Source of the DNA: Pontivivens insulae | Lineage (GTDB): Bacteria > Pseudomonadota > Alphaproteobacteria > Rhodobacterales > Rhodobacteraceae | Length of the DNA: 64,000 nucleotides | Assembly: GCF_900302495.1 (NCBI RefSeq) | Contig: NZ_OMKW01000003.1 | Span: forward strand, 62,001-126,000 | Direction of reading: 5' to 3' | Shown: positions 55,464 through 63,800 of the stretch, piece after piece | Position numbering within the stretch: the stretch's first letter is position 1 | Layout of the letters: the number at the start of each line of letters is the position of its first letter | Notes under the pieces: generated by a model | Seen by the model: the letters and a program-made list of their open reading frames with translations, nothing else | What the model was told of the DNA's origin: nothing | Databases searched by the model: none | Made by a program: the position numbers and the translations under genes

Positions 55464-56635
55464 ATCGCAAGCGCATCGAGGATCGCCGGGATCTGCTTTT
55501 TCAATGCGAAGAAACCCTTCCGTGCATGCGGCCAAACAGCGTCGTCATAGGATCGCCGCACACGGATCAATGTCACATCTTGGTCGCCAAGTGCCCTCTC
55601 AAGCTTAAGAAAACGATCATTTTGTGGACCCTGCGGCACCTGATAGACTGCCAACTCTTGCAAACTATTTTGCGACATCCAATCGCGCACCGCCTCAACC
55701 GACCAGTCCGTTGTTTTGACAGCACTGTAGCGTTCAGCCGCATCCGCAAGCGCGGCCTGCTCGAACTGAGTGGCGACCTTGCCAGTCGCACCGTGACCGC
55801 GCTCGGACAGCGGCGGAAGTGCCAGCACAGGCCCATCCCCATATCCGCCCGCAAGGTCCTCTGTCAGCATCAGCCATCCGACTTTGTCACGCCGAACCGG
55901 CTCGTGCTTTGGCAGGGGAAGAGCTGGTCCTGTCTCGGGCTCATCGGGCATTTGTGCGACATCCGAGAGCTGGCCGGCCGGGTGAAACTGTCCCTTCGTG
56001 AACCGTCGGATATTATCAGGATCGGCCAGATATGTTTTGCCCCTCGTATGTAGCCCCGCCACCCAGCGCCAACTCAGGGTGTTCGAGGCCGGATCGCCAT
56101 CCACTAGATGTCTGAGAAACCAATCCGCGCCCAAGGCCCAAGGCAGGTTCAGCGTAAAAATCCAGATCGACGCCATCCACATGCGCGCATGATTGTGGAG
56201 CCAACCGCCCTGTTCGAGTTCTTGAGCCCAATGATCGAAACACTCGATCCCGGTACGTCCTTCCACCGCGGCTGTATATCGATGGCGCAACGTGCGGTCC
56301 TTGCTCAACTCGATCTGCGCGCTGTCCAGAGCGTCCAGGTAGCGCTGCCAGATGAAAGGTCGTTGCTCAAGCCAACCCTTGAAATAGCCGCGCCAGAACA
56401 CCTCCTGCACGAATTTCTCGCACGCCTCATACCCGCCCTGCATGGCCGCGACGCGTAGAACCTCCTCCTCTGTGACGAGGCGGTGGCGCAGCCACGGCGA
56501 CAGGCGGGAGGTCGTTTGATCCTGCCAGCCCAGATCGAAATTTCGACCATCGGCGTAGGCGCGCCCCATTTGGCCGGAATAATGCTCAAGCGCATCAAGG
56601 CCTGCCTTGCGGGTGGGTGTCCAGGGGTGCGGCAT
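55460..56635 (-). CDS. FAD-binding photolyase/cryptochrome-like protein lacking the N-terminal antenna domain
   Basis: 391 residues. The helical FAD domain starts near residue 10 and shows LSPWLRHRLVTEEEVL, FVQEVFWRGYFKGWLEQRP, YTAAVEGRTGIECFDHWAQEL, LHNHARMWMASIWIF and PASNTLSWRWVAGLHTRGKTYLADPDNI, all typical of photolyases. The normal N-terminal alpha/beta domain of about 130 residues is missing. In its place, a C-terminal extension of about 150 residues ends with RSYDDAVWPHARKGFFALKKQIP. ATG 56635 is set by GGAGG at 8 bases. Light-driven repair is uncertain. Confidence 0.8.
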   Translation of the reverse strand: MPHPWTPTRKAGLDALEHYSGQMGRAYADGRNFDLGWQDQTTSRLSPWLRHRLVTEEEVLRVAAMQGGYEACEKFVQEVFWRGYFKGWLEQRPFIWQRYLDALDSAQIELSKDRTLRHRYTAAVEGRTGIECFDHWAQELEQGGWLHNHARMWMASIWIFTLNLPWALGADWFLRHLVDGDPASNTLSWRWVAGLHTRGKTYLADPDNIRRFTKGQFHPAGQLSDVAQMPDEPETGPALPLPKHEPVRRDKVGWLMLTEDLAGGYGDGPVLALPPLSERGHGATGKVATQFEQAALADAAERYSAVKTTDWSVEAVRDWMSQNSLQELAVYQVPQGPQNDRFLKLERALGDQDVTLIRVRRSYDDAVWPHARKGFFALKKQIPAILDALAI

Positions 56636-56716
56636 GTCCGGGTCCTCCATTGGGAGGGGAAATGGCCTGAGCCCGCCGACTTGCCAATGCGACAACTGAC
56701 CCATGCCCCAAAACGA

Positions 56717-56745
56717 AACGGCCCCCCGCGCTGCGGAGGGCCGTT
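56717..56745 (-). terminator. terminator of the cell-wall hydrolase gene
   Basis: Stem AACGGCCC (56717-56724) with GGGCCGTT (56738-56745), further inner pairing, and on the minus strand TTTCGTTTT after the stem. It lies 20 bases beyond the hydrolase stop. Confidence 0.65.
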
Positions 56746-56764
56746 CGAAAAAACGTAGCTCAGA

Positions 56765-57529
56765 TCAGTTTGAGGCGACCTGATCGGGGAAGCGATAGAA
56801 TTTATGCGCATCGATCCAAGCCGTCCGCACCAGACGGGACGCCCAACGTGGGTTTACCCAGTCCGCGTGATAGTGAGTCGCACCATCCGTCAGGATGCGG
56901 GGACGACCATCCATCATCAAACGGGCCAAAACACCAAGACGCCGCTCTGACGTGCTGTCGTTCATCGCGTCAGACAATCCATCGCACATGAAGGAAAACT
57001 GGCAGGCGTTCCGGCGGTGCTGCCCCTGCCCCACCACGCCACAGATCGTGTTCGGATAGCGCGGGTGATCCACACGGTTCAGGATAACCTCAGCCACAGC
57101 GATCTGGCCTGCAATGGGCTCACCGCGGGCTTCATGGTAGAGCGCCATGGTCAAACACTGCCATTGCGGGCCACCCTCTGCGGCTGGTGCACTGGCCAGA
57201 AGCGTCTCATCAATCGGAAGGGCCGCACTCAGCGTTTGCTGTTCGAACCGCACGTCCTGCAGGTCCATCGTCAGCTCTGCGCGGTCGGCGTCCGTTAAGG
57301 ATGCGTTCATGATAGTCGCACCGCTGGCGTCGCCCAGCAGCGTCGCGTCACCGCCGAGTTCGCGCAACCGATCAACGGTTGTCGCGTTAAGAACAGTACG
57401 CTCCTGCTGGAGCATCGCGCTGATCTGATCGGTCACCTGACGTTCGAGGTCAGACTGGGCCTGTGCAACAGATGCAACCGTGGCCGCTGCGGCGACGACA
57501 GCGCCGCGCAAGAAGGTCTTGAATGTCAT
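56765..57529 (-). CDS. cell wall hydrolase (SleB/Hydrolase_2 family)
   Basis: 254 residues with a Sec signal (MTFKTFLRGAVVAAAATVASVAQA). The C-terminal domain, from about 125, has CLTMALYHEARGEPIAGQIAVAEVILNRV with the catalytic Glu, then NTICGVVGQGQHRRNACQFSFMCDG and YHADWVNPRWAS. It cleaves peptidoglycan in the periplasm. The 181 bases behind it to ppdK must contain its promoter. Confidence 0.9.
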   Translation of the reverse strand: MTFKTFLRGAVVAAAATVASVAQAQSDLERQVTDQISAMLQQERTVLNATTVDRLRELGGDATLLGDASGATIMNASLTDADRAELTMDLQDVRFEQQTLSAALPIDETLLASAPAAEGGPQWQCLTMALYHEARGEPIAGQIAVAEVILNRVDHPRYPNTICGVVGQGQHRRNACQFSFMCDGLSDAMNDSTSERRLGVLARLMMDGRPRILTDGATHYHADWVNPRWASRLVRTAWIDAHKFYRFPDQVASN

Positions 57530-57710
57530 AGCTGTTCCCCAAAAACATATGCAAAGCGCGTATTCGCTATTGCAGAGGGCTTCGATTTGCCTTTAGCATT
57601 CGCTCGATGGTGTTTTAGACCTCAAAAACTCAAAGTCCACCCTTGCATCACAAAATCAACGCATTTCCGAAATGCGGCTATGGCATAGCTGATTCTGTGG
57701 AAAACTGCCG

Positions 57711-60359
57711 TCAGGCCCCATCATCTTGTGGCAAATCAGTATGTTCGCGGCTTAACAGCGTGGCCTGCGCCGCAGCAAGGCGCGCAATCGGTGCGCGGTA
57801 GGGTGAGCAGGAAACATAATCGAAGCCGGCCAACTTACAGAAATGGATCGAGTTGGGGTCCCCACCATGTTCGCCGCACAGGCCCAGCATGAGATCAGGA
57901 TTGATCTGACGTCCGCGCCGGGCGGCGATCAGCAAAAGCTCCCCCACCCCTTCGACGTCGAGCGAGTGGAACGGATCCTCGGCGAAGACCCCCTGATTCA
58001 CATAGTCGCGCATGAACCGGCCAGCATCATCGCGGCTGAGACCATAAGTCATCTGCGTAAGGTCATTGGTGCCGAATGAGAAGAAGTGAGAACCCTCGGC
58101 CAGATCACGCGCCCGCAAGGCGGCCCGTGGTGTCTCGACCATAATGCCAAGACGGTAGGTCAGCCGCACCTCCCGCTCTGCCATGACCTGTGCCGCAATC
58201 TCATCAACGCGGGCCTTGACCACATCAACCTCCCGCGCGGCAGAGACCAGTGGGATCATGATTTCCGGCTCCACCTGCTCTAGGTTGCGGGTGTTGACGA
58301 TGGCAGCCGCCTCGAAAATCGCGCGGGCCTGCATGTCGTAGATTTCGGGCATGGTAATGCCCAGCCTGACGCCGCGCTTGCCCAGCATCGGATTGAACTC
58401 ACTCAACGACTTGGCCCGCTCGATAATCGTGGTGACGGGCACGTCCATCGCCTCTGCGAGATCATGCATCTCATCGCGCCCATGCGGCAGGAATTCATGG
58501 AGCGGAGGATCGAGCAGGCGGATCGTGACAGGCAATCCGCGCATGATCGAAAACAGCTCAACAAAATCGTCCCGCTGCATGGGTAGGAGCCGGTCCAGAG
58601 CCGAGCGACGATCCCCAACGGTGTCTGCAAGGATCATCTCACGCATCGTGTTGATCCGATCCTCGTGAAAGAACATATGTTCGGTACGGCAAAGGCCGAT
58701 CCCATCCACCGCGAACCCACGGGCCACGCGCGCATCCTGCGGCGTATCAGCGTTCGCCCGCACACCAATCTCTCGCACTTGATCTGCCCAGCTCATCAGC
58801 AGTTCGAACGCACCATCCAGTTCCGGCGCAATCATGTCAGGCGCACCGGCGAGCACTTCGCCCCGCGTGCCATCGACCGTAATGATCGCACCTTCAGAAA
58901 AGCTGCGCCCATCCTGTGTCACGATCGCACGAGCTTTCTGATCAAGCCGCAGATCGCCTGCTCCGACAACGCAAGGCAGGCCAAGGCCACGTGCGATAAC
59001 GGCTGCGTGGCTGGTCATGCCGCCACGCACGGTCAAAACGCCGCTGGCCGAATGCATGCCGCGAATATCCTCTGGCGAGGTTTCAATTCGCACGAGGATC
59101 GCGGCCTCGCCCTGCGCGTCGAGCTGAATGGCCTCCTCTGGCGAGAAGGTCACACGGCCGGTCGCGGCGCCGGGCGATGCGGGCAGCCCGTGGCCGCAGA
59201 CATCGCGTGGCGCGGACGGATCGATCTGACGGTGCAGATTTTCGATCAAGGCACGCGGCTCAACCCGCAACAGCGCCTGCTCCCGCGTGATCGCGCCGAT
59301 GCGGACAAGGTCTGTCGCAATGCGGACCGTCGCGCGGGCAGAGCGCGGCGACAACACCGCATCGAGCACCCAGAGTGCGCCATTCTCAACGGTAAACTCC
59401 ACACCGTAAGCATCACCCAGACCGTGCGAAATGGTGGCGTAATGCGCCTCAAGCGCGCGGGGCGCGTCGGGCAGCAACTCCTCAAGTGACAGGCCAGACT
59501 GGCGTGCACTCTCCCGCGCTGCTGCAGTGATCAGATGAGGCGTGCGCAACCCCATCAAAGCGTCATATCCCTGAGCCTGCGGCAGGAAGCGACCGCTCAG
59601 GCCCGGGGCACCGCTGCGCTCATCTACCATATGGGCCAGACCGGCGCCGCAGACCCCCTGCCCGACACCGAGCGCCATGCGCTGGACGATCAGGGCGAGA
59701 CCGGCATCCTCAGGCGCGCCATAGCTTTGCCGGAGGATGCGGGCAGACACACCGTTCCAGCTGCGCACCAACGCGTCCATCGCGTGGATCAGCTGCTCAC
59801 GCTGACTTTGTGGAAAGGGATCGCCCGCCTCATCGGCGTATAGCGCCAGGGCCTCTTCCACGAGCGTCTTGTGCGCCTCAAGCGGCAGATCGCCCTCGGA
59901 TTTCACGGCATGGTATTTGACCTGATCGGCCACCAACGTCTCGAAATCATCGGGGTCGAGCCCTTCGACGGCCGCGCCATACCCCTCGATCAGACGGAAA
60001 TAGAGCGTGTAGGCCCCGGCCTCGCCCACCCGCTCAATCAAGGCGGGCAGTCGTTCATTCGTGATGCCGATATTCAGCAGCGCCTCTGGCCCACCCCACT
60101 CGCCCTTTTCAGGTGCTGCGCGCAGGCTGAGCAGGACCTCATCGCCCAGACCCGCCAGAATGTCGTCAAGTTCGGTGGCAAAATGGGCTGCGGCCCCGTC
60201 CCGCGCGATCTTGTCGCAAAAGCTGCGCGCAAGCAGCAGACCGCGTGGCACCGGCAGACCGAGTGCGGCCATCCGCGCCAGCCGCACGCCCCGCGCGCCG
60301 TAAGTCGCGGCGTCCGGGTCGATCACGTCATGAATGCGGATGAAATCGGCTGTCATCAT
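57711..60359 (-). CDS. pyruvate phosphate dikinase-like protein with altered ATP-binding half
   Basis: 882 residues. The phosphohistidine domain (GGMTSHAAVIARGLG, His451) and the C-terminal TIM barrel (GIGLCRTEHMF, DPPLHEFLP, FGTNDLTQMTYGLSRDD and GLCGEHGGDP with Cys828) are intact. The N-terminal ATP-grasp half differs: the usual RSGAxxSMPGMMDT loop reads RAAPEKGEWGGPEALL (80-95), and the L-Q-T-R segment that closes the site reads VLDAVLSPRS (331-340). It may therefore not use ATP as PPDK does, or use another donor. It lies downstream of glyS. Confidence 0.82.
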   Translation of the reverse strand: MMTADFIRIHDVIDPDAATYGARGVRLARMAALGLPVPRGLLLARSFCDKIARDGAAAHFATELDDILAGLGDEVLLSLRAAPEKGEWGGPEALLNIGITNERLPALIERVGEAGAYTLYFRLIEGYGAAVEGLDPDDFETLVADQVKYHAVKSEGDLPLEAHKTLVEEALALYADEAGDPFPQSQREQLIHAMDALVRSWNGVSARILRQSYGAPEDAGLALIVQRMALGVGQGVCGAGLAHMVDERSGAPGLSGRFLPQAQGYDALMGLRTPHLITAAARESARQSGLSLEELLPDAPRALEAHYATISHGLGDAYGVEFTVENGALWVLDAVLSPRSARATVRIATDLVRIGAITREQALLRVEPRALIENLHRQIDPSAPRDVCGHGLPASPGAATGRVTFSPEEAIQLDAQGEAAILVRIETSPEDIRGMHSASGVLTVRGGMTSHAAVIARGLGLPCVVGAGDLRLDQKARAIVTQDGRSFSEGAIITVDGTRGEVLAGAPDMIAPELDGAFELLMSWADQVREIGVRANADTPQDARVARGFAVDGIGLCRTEHMFFHEDRINTMREMILADTVGDRRSALDRLLPMQRDDFVELFSIMRGLPVTIRLLDPPLHEFLPHGRDEMHDLAEAMDVPVTTIIERAKSLSEFNPMLGKRGVRLGITMPEIYDMQARAIFEAAAIVNTRNLEQVEPEIMIPLVSAAREVDVVKARVDEIAAQVMAEREVRLTYRLGIMVETPRAALRARDLAEGSHFFSFGTNDLTQMTYGLSRDDAGRFMRDYVNQGVFAEDPFHSLDVEGVGELLLIAARRGRQINPDLMLGLCGEHGGDPNSIHFCKLAGFDYVSCSPYRAPIARLAAAQATLLSREHTDLPQDDGA

Positions 60360-60532
60360 GACGTTACATTAGGGGCATGCTGCACTGCGGGAAAGTGCTG
60401 GATTGCACGGTTACGCTTAAAAGCGGTTGCAAGGCGGAGGCACATGGGGCGGACCATGCCCCGGACCCGATCCGGGGCCGCGCTATGCCACTCGTCTAAA
60501 CCGAAACCGAGATACGCCATACGATGCAGAAC

Positions 60533-60636
60533 CGCCGTTCCGAGGGGTGGCGCAATCGCGCCGCGTTTTGCCGCAGGCACACCTCCGGTTTGACCGGGCG
60601 GAACGGCGCGGCGCAACAGTGCCTGTTGCGCGGGCG
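60533..60636. repeat. compound-palindrome dispersed repeat, copy 2
   Basis: Shares 32 and 22 identical bases with the copy at 36603-36682. The spacer between the two shared blocks is longer here. The arms CGCCGTTCC/GGAACGGCG and GCGCAAC/GTTGCGC are kept, although the loop of the second hairpin is AGTGCCT here. Confidence 0.8.
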
Positions 60637-60703
60637 TTTTTGGAGAAGCGGTGCCTTGTGGGGCGTTGCCAGAAACGGGGGCATCGCCAAGACCGTGCAC
60701 AAG

Positions 60704-60757
60704 CAGGCTTGTTTGCGCGTGAATCCGGCGGACGCCCCACTGGAGCGTCCTCGGCCC
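60704..60757. repeat. 54-base direct repeat, copy 1
   Basis: Begins CAGGCTTGTTTGCGCGTGAA, then seven variable bases, then GACGCCCCACTGG(A/G)GCGTCCTCGGCCC. It is repeated at 60844-60897. It contains an imperfect palindrome (60731-60749) centred on CCACTGG, with one mismatch. Confidence 0.8.
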
Positions 60758-60798
60758 TTGCCGGCGGGACCTTGGGACGGTCCCGCGTGATTTCGGGA

Positions 60799-60817
60799 AA
60801 CGCTCCACTGGAGCGTT
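60799..60817. repeat. palindrome AACGCTCCA-C-TGGAGCGTT
   Basis: Perfect 9-bp arms around a single C, the same CCACTGG core as in the flanking direct repeats but with a different outer sequence. TTTCTTTT follows from about 60814, so on the plus strand it also resembles a terminator. Confidence 0.7.
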
Positions 60818-60843
60818 TCTTTTCACGATTGGTCCGGCGCAAA

Positions 60844-60897
60844 CAGGCTTGTTTGCGCGTGAAACAGGCAGACGCCCCACTGGGGCGTCCTCGGCCC
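60844..60897. repeat. 54-base direct repeat, copy 2
   Basis: Offset by 140 bases from copy 1. Its CCACTGG palindrome (60871-60889) is perfect: GACGCCCCA-C-TGGGGCGTC. It ends 4 bases before the glyS stop codon, so it belongs to the 3' region of the glyS transcript. Confidence 0.8.
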
Positions 60898-60901
60898 TGT
60901 T

Positions 60902-63004
60902 TCACCCCTCAATCTTCCCGAAATCGGCGATGCGGGCGAAGAGCGCTTTGATGCGGTTGAGCAGGCACAGGCGGTTGCGGCGCACGATCTGGTTGTCAGA
61001 GTTGATGAGCGTCTCTTCAAAGAACGCATCCAGAGGCTCGCGCAACCCAGCCAACGCAGTCATCGCATCCTCGAATTTCTCTGCACCCAGAGCGGCCGCC
61101 AGCTTCGGCTCCACCGCGTCAAGGACGGCGAAGAGCGCGGTCTCGCTGGCGTTCTCCGCCAAGTCAGGGTTCGGATCGAGCGTGTATTCCACACCATCCT
61201 TGCCCTCTTCCGCCCGCACGATGTTGGAGGCGCGGGTATAGGCGGCGGTCAGGTTCGCCCCGTCCTCGGTATCGAGGAAGGCCTGCAGCGCCCGCACCCG
61301 GTTGACGAGCAGCAGGATGTCGCCATCCCACTCCTCCGGCAGAGCCGCGTCGATCACATCATGCCGGATGCCCTCCGAGCGGAGGTGAACCTTGAGGCGG
61401 TCCGCGAAGAAGGAGAGAAGTGTAGGGATGTATTTCTCTGGTCCAGGTCCACTGATCCCATCGGGGTTCATACAAACCAGAATATCTGCTTTCTTCACCA
61501 TAGGCGGCAGGGGTAAACGAACCCCATTCTCCAACACCAACCGAATAATCCCAAGCGCCGCACGCCGCAGCGCAAACGGATCCTTCGAACCCGTCGGCTT
61601 CTCATCAATCGCCCAGAAGCCCGTCAGCGTGTCGAGCTTGTCGGCCAGCGCCACGGCCACGCTTACCGGCTCGGTCGGCACGTCGTCCGACGGCCCGAGC
61701 GGCGAGTAGTGCGCTTCGCAGGCGTTCGCGATGCTCTGGTCCAGCCCGGCGGCCTCGGCATAGTAGCGGCCCATCAGGCCCTGCAATTCGGGGAATTCAT
61801 AGACCATCTCGGAGGGGAGGTCGGCCTTGGCAACCTTCGCCGCCTGCTCGGCCAGATCGGCATCCGCGCCAACCAGCGGCGCGATTTCGCGGGCAAGTGC
61901 CGCGATGCGCTCGATCCGCTCCGCCTGCGTGCCCAGCTTGTTGTGGAAGGTGACGTTGGCGAGCGGTTCGGCCATGCCCTCCAGCCCCACACGCTCCACC
62001 GTGCGCAGGTCATTCTCCCAGAAGAACTTCGCGTCCGCCAGACGGGCCGCGAGCACCTTGCCGTTGCCCGCCAGGATCGTCGCACCATCGTCCGCAGTCG
62101 TTCGGTTGGCGACCGTCACATATTTCACGATCTTGCCCGTGCCCGGATCGCGGACGGAAAAGAACTTCTGATGCTCTTTCATGGAGGTCTGGAGCACCTC
62201 GGGCGGTAGCTCCAGAAAATCTTCGCCAATCGCGCCCATCAGCGGCACCGGCCATTCGACGAGGCCCGCAACCTCAGCCAACAGGCCCTTATCCTCGACC
62301 ACTTCAAGCCCTTGGGCGAAGGCCATATTCGTCGCCTCGGCCCAGATCATGTCCGCCCGCTCGGCAGCATCCAACACCACATGGGCGCGCTTGAGCTTGG
62401 CGGCGTAATCCTCGAACCCGGTGACGGCGAAGCGGCCCGGCGAGAGGAAGCGGTGCCCTTCCGTCGTGTCCCCCGACACGATCCCGTCCACGTCGAGCGG
62501 CACGACCTGCGCGCCTTCCTCCGTCGAGAGGATGGCGAGGATCGAATGCAGCGGACGCACCCAGCGCAGGCTGCCCGCGCCCCAGCGCATGGACTTCGGC
62601 CAAGGGAAATTGCGAACCGTCTTTTCCAGCACCTCCGCCACGATGTCAGCGGCGGGGCGCCCGGCCTTCTCGACCACGGCAAAATAGACCTGACCTTTCT
62701 TGTCGTCGCGCACCTCAAGCTGGTCTTTGGTCAACCCGGTGGAGCGTAAGAAACCCTCCAGCGCCGTTTCCGGCGCATCGACGCGGGGGCCCTTACGCTC
62801 TTCCCGCAGGGTTGGGCTTTCGGCCAACAGATCTTCAACGGCGAGGGTCAGGCGGCGCGGCGTCGCGAAGGCAGCGGCCCCGGCATAGGTCAGCCCAGCC
62901 TCCACCATGCCATCGGTCATCAGACGGCGCAGATCATCTGCGGCCTTCGCCTGCATGCGGGCGGGGATCTCTTCGGAGAACAGCTCAATCAGAAGGTCAG
63001 GCAT
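60902..63004 (-). CDS. glyS: glycyl-tRNA synthetase beta subunit
   Basis: 700 residues. The N-terminus PDLLIELFSEEIPARMQAKAADDL, the region ATPRRLTLAVEDL, and the middle TSMKEHQKFFSVRD and YYAEAAGLDQSIANACEAHYSPLGP are typical of GlyS. The beta subunit binds tRNA and works with GlyQ. ATG 63004 overlaps the stop of the small upstream gene (ATGA). Confidence 0.97.
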   Translation of the reverse strand: MPDLLIELFSEEIPARMQAKAADDLRRLMTDGMVEAGLTYAGAAAFATPRRLTLAVEDLLAESPTLREERKGPRVDAPETALEGFLRSTGLTKDQLEVRDDKKGQVYFAVVEKAGRPAADIVAEVLEKTVRNFPWPKSMRWGAGSLRWVRPLHSILAILSTEEGAQVVPLDVDGIVSGDTTEGHRFLSPGRFAVTGFEDYAAKLKRAHVVLDAAERADMIWAEATNMAFAQGLEVVEDKGLLAEVAGLVEWPVPLMGAIGEDFLELPPEVLQTSMKEHQKFFSVRDPGTGKIVKYVTVANRTTADDGATILAGNGKVLAARLADAKFFWENDLRTVERVGLEGMAEPLANVTFHNKLGTQAERIERIAALAREIAPLVGADADLAEQAAKVAKADLPSEMVYEFPELQGLMGRYYAEAAGLDQSIANACEAHYSPLGPSDDVPTEPVSVAVALADKLDTLTGFWAIDEKPTGSKDPFALRRAALGIIRLVLENGVRLPLPPMVKKADILVCMNPDGISGPGPEKYIPTLLSFFADRLKVHLRSEGIRHDVIDAALPEEWDGDILLLVNRVRALQAFLDTEDGANLTAAYTRASNIVRAEEGKDGVEYTLDPNPDLAENASETALFAVLDAVEPKLAAALGAEKFEDAMTALAGLREPLDAFFEETLINSDNQIVRRNRLCLLNRIKALFARIADFGKIEG

Positions 63005-63447
63005 CAGCTTTCCCTGTAGTGGCGCCACAGATAGGCGCGGCCATCGGGGTAGACGGCGATGAATCTCAGAATTTCGTACTCAAACGCGCCCTCGGGCGTC
63101 TCGTCGCCTGCAAGGTAGGCGGTGGCGAGACCCGCTTCGAGGTCGCTGGCAATCTGCTCTGCCTCGAAACAGTCAAACCAACCGGGCGCGACCAGAGGGT
63201 CAGGGTTCGGAGCGGGCGGCAGATCGGTGAAGTCAGCCGGGTCGACGGTGAAGCACGCGCGCAGCTTGTTCGGAGAGGTATCCGCATCAATGCCGCGCCA
63301 GTCCGTCACGGGGATCTCGACACCACCGGCCATCACGCTGTCGGCCTCCGTCTCCTCATAGAAGGCGTAGACCTGAAAATACCAAAGCGCCACACCAAAG
63401 ATCAGCGCGAAGCCCACGAAAAGCGACATGAAGAGCTTGCCGTTCAT
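63004..63447 (-). CDS. small membrane-anchored protein between glyQ and glyS
   Basis: 147 residues: one N-terminal helix (LFMSLFVGFALIFGVALWYF) followed by a periplasmic part with conserved Cys (RACFTVDPADF, WFDCFEAEQIASDLEAG) and FEYEILRFIAVYPDGRAYLWRHY. I believe it belongs to a family (DUF6446) found in this position in Rhodobacteraceae; I am not certain of the number. It overlaps both neighbours by 4 bases. Confidence 0.75.
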   Translation of the reverse strand: MNGKLFMSLFVGFALIFGVALWYFQVYAFYEETEADSVMAGGVEIPVTDWRGIDADTSPNKLRACFTVDPADFTDLPPAPNPDPLVAPGWFDCFEAEQIASDLEAGLATAYLAGDETPEGAFEYEILRFIAVYPDGRAYLWRHYRES

Positions 63448-63800
63448 GTGTCCACTCCGAAACAGAGAACGTTTCCATCCGGGTCCGCGACTTCAATCTC
63501 GGTCATGCCGTATTCGGTGGCCGTCGGCCCGCTGAAGGATGTGCCCGCGGCGCGCAAGCGCCCGGCCACTTCGCCAATATCCGTCGTGTGGAAATAGGCG
63601 CGCCAGCGGTCATAGGGTGCCTCGGCCCCTTGCCATGCTTCTAGGAAGACGCGTGCTGGCCCATGGCGGAAGATGCCAAAGCCGACGACCGGATCACCCG
63701 CCTCCTCCATCACCGAAAACCCCAGAACGTCCACGTAGAACGCCTTCGCCCGCGGATAGTCACTGACCCGCAGCACCGGTATGCCAGACGTGAGGTTCAC
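63444..63800 (-). CDS. VOC-superfamily (glyoxalase/bleomycin-resistance) protein
   Basis: 118 residues from GTG 63800. It reads [47 protein letters not shown] and [18 protein letters not shown], which are the paired beta-alpha-beta-beta-beta units of the bleomycin-resistance type. Such proteins bind antibiotics or act as lyases or dioxygenases; the substrate is unknown. The start overlaps the glyQ stop (GTGA). Confidence 0.85.
   Translation of the reverse strand: MNLTSGIPVLRVSDYPRAKAFYVDVLGFSVMEEAGDPVVGFGIFRHGPARVFLEAWQGAEAPYDRWRAYFHTTDIGEVAGRLRAAGTSFSGPTATEYGMTEIEVADPDGNVLCFGVDT

Larger units (their letters stand above)
60360..60901. other. repeat-rich intergenic region between glyS and ppdK
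   Basis: 542 bases without a gene I can support. It holds a GC hairpin (60458-60478), the second compound-palindrome repeat (60533-60636), a 54-base direct repeat in two copies 140 bases apart, three CCACTGG-centred palindromes, and a stem GCGGGACC/GGTCCCGC (60764-60786). Small frames here encode Arg/Ala/Pro-rich peptides that repeat with the DNA and are not taken as genes. Confidence 0.75.

Noticed and set aside
60427-60951. Several 60-170-codon frames with repeated Arg/Ala/Pro peptides on both strands
   Set aside because: They follow the DNA repeats, occur on both strands at once, and lack ribosome sites; I treat the region as non-coding.
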